From: Sipunculus nudus
Lineage: Eukaryota; Annelida; Sipuncula; Golfingiida; Sipunculidae
Length of the DNA: 64,000 nucleotides
NCBI GenBank assembly: GCA_026874595.1
Contig: CM049307.1
Span: forward strand, 74,874,643-74,938,642
Reading direction: 5' to 3'
In this document: one piece after another, positions 1-10,115 of the stretch
Position numbering within the stretch: position 1 is the stretch's first letter
Layout of the letters: each line of letters opens with the position of its first letter
Position numbers and translations under genes: made by a program
The notes under the pieces: generated by a model
The model's database searches: none
Seen by the model: only the letters and a program-made list of their open reading frames with translations
What the model was told of the DNA's origin: nothing

Positions 1-147
1 CCCATAACTTTTTTAAATTAAATAATACAGACCTAATTTCTGGCATGTACATAGGAATTATATAGAGGATTATTTATAGGAAATATGAGGAAAAACAGAT
101 GAGTGGTTTTGATATTAGGCAGTCCTAAAGTGTGAAAATAGGTTTTT
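1..147 (+). repeat. T-family fragment (internal part)
   Basis: This matches the T-family segments at about 1,555-1,700 and 41,260-41,400, sharing TTTCTGGCATGTACATAG and GAGTGGTTTTGATATTAGGC. It is cut at the window edge on the left and by the 5' end of another T copy at 148. Confidence 0.75.
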
Positions 148-2200
148 AACAAGGGACCTATGGGTCACTGTGCTCAGCTGACGTTAACCTTGAAGGTAAA
201 AATCTAAAATAATATCAAATGGAGATAAAGTGTAAGAGGAAGAGGTAATAAAGGCCATGGTTGGTTTATATGATTGGTTTGTATTGATGAGCAAGAAATT
301 GTTGCAAATAATATTTTGTGACCTGACCATGTGTTTCCTAATGTTGAAACTGAAGCATGTGAGCAGTTCGTGAACAAATGATCTGTACAATTACCATGAT
401 CATTAGTTGGCTTTTTAATTAACTGTTGACATTTCAGTAGTTTACACATTTGTTCAATCGAATCTTTTTTTGTATAATATATATTATTAAATAAATGTTT
501 TTTTATGAAATGTATACAGTTGAAATATAACTAATTAACAACATAAAACATGGCAAACAAAGCCTGATCTCAAATTCTGCTGATGCAGGAAAATAATGAA
601 CAAATGTTTGTAATAAATTCTCATTTTTTTATCACATCAATTTTTTTTTTAAATTTAAGTTTATATTTCTATACATTTTCAATATAACATATATATCTGA
701 ATATAGATTTGATTCATAATTCTCAATTGCATCATCATAAATCTCAATCTTGTCAGATAACACCACATCATGCATTCAAATGTTTATTTATTTTTTACCA
801 CAAAAATATATCTTTTAAATCTGCAAAACAATAAATATCTAAAAAAAATACTTGATAGATGACTTATAGTCAGCTGAGCTAAAAATGCTACATTACACAA
901 CATTGCATCTTCTGGATTACACCTTGAATTACTTTTTCAAGGAAAGTTTTTGCATATCAGAGTGGAAACAGCATTACAATTAAGGAGATACAGTGAAAAC
1001 AATAACAATTACTGCATAACACTTGGTGGGTTGGGTTTGCGGGGGGGGGGGGGGGGGGAAATGATTGGGGTGGTGATATGAGAAGGGAATTACTGTACAC
1101 CTGTCACAGCAGGGGATCTCCCCCAGTGACGGTAACAAATCAGAAACCCTGGCATAGCTGACTTCCAGTGACCTGGAGTGGGACCCTGCATCTGTAATCA
1201 AAGCAAGTGACTACAGAAAAAAAATCAATAACGAGCTTAATTTTCAAGCTTTTATTTTCAAATTTCAGATTTAGACAAACTAAATATTTATGTTTACATG
1301 CTGTGAAAATTAAATCAATGGTGCTTACAGGAAAAAAATGTGCCATGGTCAAAGTTGGGCAAAATTTAAGGTACTGATTTTTTTTTATGCTAATAACTTA
1401 AAAAATTTACAAAATTCAGATCTAATTTTGGGTAAACAATTGAATCTTAATTTAACATAGTTATATACTTGAGAAAATAGACTCTAGTTTCAAAATTTTT
1501 CATTTTAAGTGAGTTATTATTTTTCCTGATTTTTTACAAAGTCCATTATATTTGGGCCCATAATTTAAAGAATTTATACTTTACAGACTTAATTTCTGGC
1601 ATGTACATAGAAACTATATAGAGGAATATTTATGGTAAAAATGAGGAAAAACAGATGAGTGGTTTTGATATTAGGCAGTCCTGAAGTGTGAAAACAGGAT
1701 TTTAATAAAAAATTGAGGTTTTTCTTTAATTTCTCGAAGGAACGAAGTCGCAAAGACCCAGTTTTCGGCTTGGTAGGAGATCTTGGGGACATCTAACATT
1801 ATGCTGAATTTTAGATTCCTAGGTCTTACGGTTTCAAAACGTGCCACATCTACGGACGGACGGACGGACGGACGGACGGACGGACGGACGGACGGACGGA
1901 CGGACAGACGGACGGACGACGGACAATGGACCACGACTATAGCTCAGATGACTTATAGTCAGCTGAGCTAATAAAAAATTGAGGTTTTTCCTTAATTTCT
2001 CAAAGGAATGAAGTCGCAAAGACCCAGTTTTCGGCTTGGTAGGAGATCTTGGGGACATCTAACATTATGCTGAATTTTGGATTCCTAGGTCTTACGGTTT
2101 CAAAACGTGCCACATCTACGGACGGACGGACGGACAGACGGACGGACGACGGACAATGGACCACGACTATAGCTCAGATGACTTATAGTCAGCTGAGCTA
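148..2200 (+). mobile_element. T-family (TAGCTCAG) element with three 3' ends
   Basis: The 5' end reads AACAAGGGACCTATGGGTCA with the subterminal motif GCTCAGCTGA at 172-181. Three 3' terminal hairpins follow at 854-881 (partial left arm), 1940-1970 and 2170-2200. The arms are TAGCTCAGATGACT and AGTCAGCTGAGCTA around a TAT loop. The bases 1,705-1,970 and 1,971-2,200 are near-identical copies of the same 3' part, each with its own GGAC tract. The stretch 885-1,700 is homologous to the middle of the copies at 37,532 and 56,517. No transposase is encoded, so it is a non-autonomous element. Confidence 0.8.
1854..1922 (+). repeat. GGAC tetranucleotide repeat
   Basis: About sixteen near-perfect GGAC/CGGA units lie just upstream of a T-family 3' hairpin. 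Shorter versions occur at the same place in the other T copies (2,119-2,150, 41,550-41,600, 58,634-58,670). Open frames over it (Arg-Thr-Asp-Gly or Ser-Val-Arg-Pro) are artefacts. Confidence 0.95.
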
Positions 2201-2236
2201 AAAATTTGTAATAAAATGTTAACTAACTTTAATATA

Positions 2237-3522
2237 CAGTGAAACCTGTCTAAGGTGGACAGTCAAGGGACTCAATCATTTTGTCCTCAATAGTGAGGTG
2301 TCCTTATTGGGCAGGTTGACCTTTGTTGATAACTGGGGGATTATAAATAAAGACAACGAACAGCTGCAAGAACGTGTTTACTGTATTATATCTGATTTTA
2401 TGTATATGTACAACATATTCATACACACATAATGCATTCAATATTCATATACAAACTGTGATTATTTTTACATATCTCAAGTAGTGAACAATATAAGGAG
2501 AAAAGTCTATGAAGACATCCGTAAAAGCAATGTTCATTTACTTGGGTACACTCTTTTTTGCTGATTCACTCAGTCGAATAAGCTTGACTTCTTAGATAGC
2601 ATAATCTCCCGCCCAGGTGTATGTGTGGTGCCACCTGGCGGCATTGCCTAAAAACTCTCCTTGTTCAGCTGGCCAAATGAGATAATCTCAAAGATAATGA
2701 CGACGTTGATAATGCGAACCTGGGAACATTCATTTTTATAGGTAAATGTAGCTTTAGCATAAGATAAAAAACTTTTTTTGATGATGGTTGTTTGGTTTGA
2801 TTTGCTTTAATGTTGAAGGCACCCAAGATTAAACGAACCCCGAAGAGCTTGTGCACGGCAGCATGGTACAAACAGCTACGGAGTGAGCTGATGTTTGACA
2901 CTGAGCAAATCAGTTTGAGATATATTGAGCAAAACCGATAAATTAAAATCAAAGAGCCTGCTATAACAAAGTGGCTAATTTTACAGTTAGATATTGTGTG
3001 GTGAGATCAGGGATGCATGGGTAATCAGTAGCCCTTTAATCAATTCAATGACCCCGTGGTCGAGCGAAAAATATGCAGCTATGCAACTTGTGAATGATCA
3101 ACCGTAAAATAAAGTGACATGATGTTTACTGCTTCATATTTGCTGTGTTTAACGTAGGAGAACATCACACCGTGACATGAGCATGGACACACATTAAGGT
3201 AACAGCTGGGGATTGCATAATCCTTTGTGTTCCAGTCCCAGGAACAACAACAGTACTGGTGGTGTTTGATATTGCCCGGGGCGAGTGATCAGTGTCCGCC
3301 AAAGGTGGCGTATCATGTCCGCGTTAATGTCAGGTTCATTTACTCTTAGAATGTTGGTTTGAGTTGAAATCTGCTGTCCGTTGTCCGCAGTAGTGAGGTG
3401 TCCCCCTTACAGAGGTTCCGCTTATACATAACATATAGGGAATTTTGAAGGGATTTAACTATCTTGTCCGTTATAGCCAGTTGTCCGTCTGAGTGAGGTG
3501 TCAGTTAGACCAGTTTTCACTG
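2237..3522. mobile_element. Pogo/Tigger-like non-autonomous DNA transposon
   Basis: The left end CAGTGAAACCTGTCTAA and the right end, whose reverse complement is CAGTGAAAACTGGTCTAA, form terminal inverted repeats. The left flank is TA, but the right flank is TG, so the TA duplication is imperfect. Subterminal AGTGAGGTGTC repeats occur near 2,290, 3,395 and 3,495. The roughly 1.3-kb interior holds no recognisable transposase. The CAGTG start and TA target are usual for pogo/Tigger elements. Confidence 0.7.
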
Positions 3523-4350
3523 TGCATCCGATCAGCCATTTATTATATGATGATATAATTAAGTACAGCTATATATGATAAACCCTAGAAGTATTAACAA
3601 AAGTATATAAAAAGATATTTCATTTTTGTAAATATCCTCTACTTCAAAATAAGGAAAAATATTATGAATTATTCTTAATGAAAAGCATGGATCCCTATAT
3701 GTTATATCCCCCTTTAGAAAATACTATAAAATAAATGAAATTATTCTTTACCAACAAAGATTTATATCATATTATTTAGGCAAAAAAATAAAAGGTATGG
3801 TTCTCAGGCACCATCCCTGTCAATTTAAACCCCCCACCCCCCCCTCCCGATCAAAAATTCTTATTTTGATTTTCAACTTCCAAGAAGAATAATACAATTT
3901 TTTCAAGACCTTTGTTAAGTAGTGCTTTCCCTGATCATATGATATTTTTATTGAAAAATACAAAAAAAGGTAAAAAATAAAATATTGCCCGCCTGCACTG
4001 GTTTCTTTTAAAACAAGGCCTAATGCGAACCTGTGCAAAGTTTGAGAGTATGAATGGAGGTTTACTTCTAAAATTAAATATTGATCCTCTTAAGTCCTGC
4101 ATATCTACCTTAGTCATTATGATTTCAGCAAAATGAACGTTTCGGACCTGCAAGTTTCAGACTAGGACATTTTAAAACAAGAATATAGGTAGTAGACAAG
4201 CGACTATGTGTATCCGCAGAAATCAGAGTGGGACGGGTGAAGTGAGGCATGGATTAAGTGGCAAGGGGAATAGAGTGAGGTGTGTTGCATATAAGCATGG
4301 ATGTCTGCAGTGTAAACGTGAATGTAGATGATGCCACCTGTCATAAAATC

Positions 4351-5906
4351 AAGACTAGATGTGTTGGAACGACACGAATGCCCCCGCCTGGGGCAAATCA
4401 GAAACATTTGTAAAATTTTGAAAAATTTTTTAAGTTCAGGAGGTGTCTTATGATCAAAAGTAGGTCAACAAGGGCAAAATGCAAACTCGATCTGTAACGG
4501 GTCATTATCAAGCAACCCACCAAAAATCATGCCAGTATATGCAGGCATTGTGAAAAAAAGTCCACACATGTGCATTTTCCATAAAAATTTCTGTCTTTCA
4601 TGAAATTTTTAATGTTTAGGAGCCGTAAAACAATCAAAAGTAGGTCAACCGGGACGAAACGCGAACTGGATCTGTAACTCTCATTATCTGCCCACACATA
4701 AAAAATCAGGGTGGTATCTGCAGGCATTGAGGAAAAAAATCAGTACATATGCATTTGTTATGAAAATTTCTATTTTTCATGAAACTTTCTATGTTCAGGA
4801 GCAGTCAAATGGTCAAAAGTAGGTCAACTGGGACAAAACAAGAACTCGATCTGTAACTGGGCATTATCTGCCTACACACCAAAAATCAGGCCCTTATCTG
4901 CAGGCACTGCGAAAAAAAGTCCATACATGTGCACTTTTTTATGAAATTTTCTATGTTAGAGCACCGTCAAATGGTCAAAAGTAGGTCAACTGGGACAAAA
5001 CATGAACTCGATCTGTAACTGGTCATTATCTGCCCACACACCAAAAATCAGGCCAATATCTGCAGGTATTGCGAAGAAAAGTCTGTACAAGTGTATTTGT
5101 CATGAAAATTTATATTTTACATGAAATTTTCTATGTTCAGGAGCTGTAAAACAATCAAAAGTCGGTCAACTGGGACGAAACACGAACTCGATCTGTAACT
5201 GGTCAATATCTGCCCACACACCAAAAATCAGGCCAATATCTGCAGGCATTGCAAAAAAAAGTCCGTACATGTGTATTTGTCATGAAATTTCATATTTTTC
5301 ATGAAATTTTTATATGTTCAGGAGCCGTAAAACAGTCAAAAGTAGGTCAACCCGGACGAAACTCGAACTCAATCTGTAACTGGTCTATATCTGCCCACAC
5401 ACCAAAAATCAGGCCAATATCTGCAGGCATTGCGAAAAAAAGTCCGTACATGTGTATTTGTCATGAAATTTCATATTTTTCATGAAATTTTCTATGTTCA
5501 GGAGCAGTAAAACGGTCAAAAGTAGGTCAACCGGGACGAAACGCGAACTTGATCTGTAACTGGTCTATATCTGCCCACACACCAAAAATCAGGCCAATAT
5601 CTGCAGGCATTGCGAAAAAAAGTCCGTACATGTGTATCTGTCATGAATATTTCTATTTTTCATGAAATTTTCTAAGTTTAGGAGCCGTAAAACGGTCAAA
5701 AGTAGGTCAACCAGGATGAAACACAAACTCGATCTGTAACTGGTCTATATCTGCCAACACACCAAAAATCTGACCAATATCTGCAGGCATTGCGAATAAA
5801 AGTCCGTACAACTGTTTGATTTTGGAATGACGGAAGGACGGAAGGACCGAATGACGGACATTGGTAAAACTATATGCCCCGGCCACTTTGTGGCGGGGGC
5901 ATAAAA
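4351..5906 (+). mobile_element. M-family (ATGCCCCC) element inside G1
   Basis: The 5' end is ACTAGATGTGTTGG followed by ATGCCCCCGCC at 4378-4388. The 3' end is the hairpin 5874-5902 with arms ATGCCCCGGCCAC and GTGGCGGGGGCAT around TTT. A GGAAGGACGGA tract precedes the hairpin. The flanks rejoin as the G-core sequence ATAAAATCAAG/AATTGTCCAGG, as in uninterrupted G units at about 6,450-6,475, so the insertion boundaries are nearly exact. Confidence 0.85.
4400..5815 (+). repeat. Tandem array, about 180-bp unit, M-family core
   Basis: About eight units phased by CCAAAAATCAGGCCAATATC. From 5,041 onward the spacing is exactly 180 bp (5,041, 5,221, 5,401, 5,581, 5,761); the left units are more diverged and 160-183 bp apart. 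Shared phrases include TCTGCAGGCATTGCG and AAAAGTAGGTCAAC. No protein is encoded. Confidence 0.92.
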
Positions 5907-5908
5907 AT

Positions 5909-7440
5909 TGTCCAGGATGTATAAACCTGCAAAATTTCAGGTGGATAAGTCAAACCACTGCTGAGATATGAGTGATTTTATCCAAAGGCAGATGAACAGA
6001 TGGACACTGTGCATAAGTGGTTGCAGGTGGCGCCACCAGTTTTGCCTATGATGAAGAGCTATGTGAGGTCTATACACAACCAAAAGTTTGGCCAAATCGG
6101 TCAAACAGTTCCCAAGATATGAGCTTGGATGTCTGCAGAGTAAACATGAATGTAGGTGGCACCACCTGTCAAAAATTGAGAAAGCTGTCCAGGATGTATT
6201 AACCTGCAATATTTCAGGTGGATAAGTCAAACCACTTCTGAGATATGAGTGATTTTATCCCAAGGCAGATGAACAGATTGAAGCTGTGCATTAGTGGTTG
6301 CAGGTGGCGCCACCAGTTTTGCCTATGATGAAGAGCTATGTGAGATCTATACACATGCAAAATTTTGGCCCAATCCGTCACACGGTTCCTGAGATATGAG
6401 CTTGGATGTCTGCAGAGTAAATCTGAATGTAGGTGGCGCCACCTGTCATAAAATCAAGAGAGCTGTCCAGGATGTATAAACCTGCAAAATTTCAGGTGAA
6501 AAAGTCAAACCACTGCTGAGATATGAGTGATTTTATCCCAAGGCAGATGAACAGATGTACACTGTGCATAACTGGTTGCAGGTGGCGCCACCAGTTTTGC
6601 CTATGATGAAGAGCTATGTGAGATCTATACACATGCAAAATTTTTGCCCAATCGGTCAAATGGTTTCCAAGATATGAGCTTGGACGTCTGCAGCCTAAAT
6701 CTGAATGTAAGTGGCACCACCTGTCATGAAATCAAGAAAGCTGTCCAGGATGTATTAACCTGCAATATTTCAGGTGGGTAAGTCAAACCACTTCTGAGAT
6801 ATGAGCGATTTTATCCCAAGGCAGATGAACAGATGGAGGCTGTGCATAAGTGGTTGCAGGTGGCGCCACCAGTTTTGCCTATGATGAAGAGCTATGCATG
6901 TGAGATCTATACACATGCAAAATTTTGGCCCAATCCGTCACACGGGTCCTGAGATATGAGCTTGGTTGTCTGCAGAGTAAATCTGAATGTAGGTGGCGCC
7001 ACCTGTCATAAAATCAAGAGAGCTGTCCAGGATGTATAAACCTGCAAAATTTCAGATGAAAAAGTCAAACTACTGCTGAGATATGAGTGATTTTATCCCA
7101 AGGCAGATGAACAGATGGACACTGTGCATAACTGGCTGCAGGTGGGGCCACAAGTTTTGCCTATGATGAAGAGCTATGTGAGATCTATACACATGCAAAA
7201 TTTTTGCCCAATCGGTCAAATGGTTCCCAAGATATGAGCTTCAACGTCTGCAGCATAAATTTGAATGTAGGTGGCTCCACCTGTCATGAAATCAAGAAAG
7301 CTGTCCAGGATGTATACACGTGCAAAATTTCAGGTGGATAAGTCCAACCAATGCAGAGATATGAGTGATTTTATCCCCAAGGCAGATGAACATATGGACG
7401 CTGTGCAAAAATGGTTGCAGGGGGCGCCACCATTTTTAGT
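5909..7440 (+). repeat. Tandem array, about 280-bp unit, G-family core
   Basis: Five full units and partial ends, spaced 277-282 bp. Each contains two half-units that begin with a TGCAAAATTT phrase, followed by TATGAG and a GGTGGCGCCACC-type palindrome, which suggests an older duplication of a roughly 140-bp unit. Small open frames here are fortuitous. Confidence 0.9.
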
Positions 7441-9939
7441 GTATGTTATAAAGCTTTCCAAGGGCTACATTTGTGCAAAATCTTTAGCCTTATCAGTCAA
7501 ACGTTTCCTGAGATATGTGGGTTTATGTGTGGAAACAGACGCACAAATGGACGCTGGGCAGAGAGGAAAGGTCAGAGGTCAACCAAAAATGAGGGCGCAG
7601 CAGTTCACATGTGACCGATCATAATTCAGAATTTAAAAAAATTCTTCCCAGTGGTTATGGAGGAGTTCTCCGGAAACCTATGCAGCGATGGCGGCAGCGT
7701 CGGCGTTCGACTGAAAACATAGAGTATCCGCAAAACTCTGTTTTGGCGGATACAATGATTGTAGCTGGCACCACCAGTCTTATATACAACGAAGAGGTAT
7801 ATACATATGCCCAATGTCAGACTGATATGTCAAACCCCTCCTGTGAAATAAGCAGGGACATACACTGTGCAAAAATTATTGTACGTGGCGCAACCAGTCT
7901 TGTACACTATAAAGCTACCCGATATGCATAAACATGCCCAAATTTAGGCTGATGTATCAAAATCCTCTGTAGAAATAAGCAGCGCATACACTGCAAAAGT
8001 CAATGTAGGTGGCACCTCCTGTCTTGTAAATGAGAATACCATCAAAGACGCATAGACAGGTCAAAATATCAGTCAAATACATCAAACTTCCCGAGAGTTT
8101 GATGCACTATGCTGCCCCCGAGAGACCTGTGACAAATTGCTGCCTCAAGCTACTGCACTGAGTGAACTCTTGACCTGTTGCATAATCTGACACAGCTGGC
8201 AGTCTGCCAAAGCTATAAATAGATTCAGGCTGAACTTTAGTGCCAAAAATGATGCAGTGAGCAGTCTGCCAAAGCTATAAATAGAATGCAGCTACTGCAC
8301 TGATTGAACTCTTGACCTATACCTGGATGCACTTCTTCCAATCCTGGCACTGTGCCAAAACTATAATACAGTTGACATGATCTTGGCTAATGGCCAACAT
8401 CAAGGCACTGGCAATCTGCCAATGGTAAACCAAGTGCTGCCATCTGTACACAAGTGGTCCCTACTTGAAATAACTTTGAAATTTATTTTCCCAATACAAA
8501 ATGCTTTTTTAGCTGACTTTTTATAAAAAAGAAATCAGGAATATATGTAAAATTACTAAGTATGAATACTGAATGCAAAATTAAAATACAGCTATGTCTC
8601 ACTGATGGCAAATTCTTGAATTAAGTTGAGTAGGGATACCAAAAATTTATAATCCACGTACAGTTGTCTTTATATAGCCACAGAGAGATGGATATCCATG
8701 ATTGTAACATTGCCTGGTATGATGAATAACTTAAATCATAAATCTAAATTTTTTAAAAGCTTTTAAAAAAAAATTCTTGTCAATATTAACCAAAGATAAC
8801 CTGAAATCTAAATGTCTAGTGGCATGATGTGATAGATGCTGATAAACTGGTGCCAGAATAGATGTAACAGCATCACACAGCTAACATATATGGTAAAATG
8901 ACTCAATTCAATCTGCATAATTCAGCCAAAAATCATTCATGTGGAACCATTAATGACAATTATTATAAGAATTATTGTAGGGATTATCCTTGTAAAATAT
9001 TTAACAAACTGGCTTCAGTGGCATCAGTCGAAAAACGTTTCGCATATAGGAAGATACAGCAAACTGGCTAAGTTCAGCTTCCCGTAACTCAGCCAAAAAG
9101 CACTGAACCAAAACCATTTTAACAAACTTGAATTATCAACATCTGAGGATAATTAATGTGTGAGTTTTAAGAATTTGGCCCAGTGGTTTTTGAGAAGAAG
9201 ATCTTTGTAGCCACTGAGCTAAAATGGGCTGTTATGGCATATGACTAAATTCAGCTTCCCATAACTTAGCCAAAAGTCACTGAAAAGAGACCATTTGTAG
9301 AAACTTCAGAAAGCACTACCCTAGGATCATTTCTGTGCGATATTAAACATTTTGGCCATATGGTTTCAGAGAAGAAGATTTTTGTAGCCCTCAGTGTGAT
9401 ACAGGCACTGATGACCCCGCACAAAAAAGGCCGATGCAGGTAGCGCCATCAACACCTCAATTTCAGATATGACCTATGTGACCAACATTGCCATAAAATT
9501 TGGTGATGATAGCTACAGCTGTTTCTGAGATTTAAATTTTAATATGCTTTTTTGCACAGTTAACAAAGTTCAACCTCCTGTAACTCTGCCAAAAATCTCT
9601 GAACTGGAACCATTCGAACAAACTTGAGAAAGATTGTTCCAGGGATCATTTCTGTGAAATATTGGACAATTTGGCTATACAGTTTCAGAAAAGAAGATTT
9701 TTAAAGCTTTTTCAGATTTTTCCCTATGAAATCTAAGAAAATGCAGTTAGAAAAAAAAAAACAAAATCCGATATAGTTTTTTGGATGACTGAATATTTGC
9801 AAAAATTTGGTGATGCTAGCTCCTGCTGTTTTTGAGATAGCTATGGTTAACGTACAGACGACGCACAACGCACAACCCCGCACCATCGCATAAGCTCACA
9901 GGTTCGCTAAAAATTACCTGAGAACCATACCTTTTTCTG

Positions 9940-10023
9940 GCCTTACAGTCACTCTTTTTTAAATTATTTGAATAAATTAAGAATATTCACTGCAGTGACA
10001 AATTTAAAAGCCTTCTGACTCAC
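9940..10023. other. Unique intron sequence next to CCDC33 exon 9
   Basis: A short non-repeat stretch between the Q-family right end and the donor of exon 9. Nothing further is seen. Confidence 0.5.
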
Positions 10024-10115
10024 TTGTAGTTGAAGTAGTCAGGAACAATTCTGGCAACGGCCACCAAGGGGCTGTGTGCCCCATGAAGCTCCTGTTTCAT
10101 GCCCTGTAGCACCAC
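10024..10115 (-). CDS. CCDC33: CCDC33 exon 9, last exon visible
   Basis: The acceptor is CTTCCAG and the donor GTGAGT, phase 0 in and 2 out. It encodes VVLQGMKQELHGAHSPLVAV and ARIVPDYFNYK. The VARIVP-(D/N)-Y motif is collinear with the vertebrate protein. No following exon was recognised between 10,024 and 1, where repeats fill nearly all of the sequence, so the next exon probably lies outside the window. Confidence 0.9.

Larger units (their letters stand above)
4176..7757 (+). mobile_element. G-family (GTATCCGC) element G1
   Basis: The 5' end (AACAAGAATATAGGTAGT, then GTATCCGC) matches the copies at 21,011 and 50,699. The 3' end is the hairpin 7724-7753 with arms GTATCCGCAAAAC and TTTTGGCGGATAC. 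The core is a tandem array of about 280-bp units, phased by GTCCAGGATGTAT at about 5,909, 6,186, 6,463, 6,743, 7,025 and 7,305. Each unit carries GGTGGCGCCACC or a one-base variant. It is interrupted at about 4,352 by an M-family element. Confidence 0.82.
4012..9911 (+). mobile_element. R-family element (GCGAACCTGTG ends), host of nested copies
   Basis: It starts AACAAGGCCTAATG and carries GCGAACCTGTG at 4025-4035. The exact reverse complement CACAGGTTCGC sits at 9897-9907, followed by TAAAAA. Its body contains about three 124-bp units at 7,764-8,060 (each with GGTGGCACC-type sequence) and irregular units at 8,880-9,720 sharing TTCAGC-TCCC-TAACT-GCCAAAA and GAGAAGAAGAT-TTTGTAG. The order of nesting is inferred from the intact flanks. 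No coding capacity is seen. Confidence 0.6.
3794..9931 (-). mobile_element. Q-family inverted-repeat element, split by nested insertions
   Basis: GGTATGGTTCTCAGG at 3794-3808 and its exact reverse complement at 9917-9931 are the two ends. The inside of the left part (3,809-4,011) is homologous, in reverse orientation, to the intact copy at 43,574-43,845. The two halves of this copy are 3,794-4,011 and 9,912-9,931. Everything between is inserted DNA. Confidence 0.75.

Noticed and set aside
1671-2058. Frames with Ser-Val-Arg-Pro or Thr-Asp-Gly-Arg repeats, also at 41,366 and 58,481
   Set aside because: They are translations of the GGAC tract at the 3' part of T-family elements.
7271-7931. Overlapping plus-strand open frames of 60-117 codons
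   Set aside because: They lie over G and R core units and are repeated, with the same wording, at 21,558-22,110 and 51,252. They translate the minisatellite and have no start context or domain.
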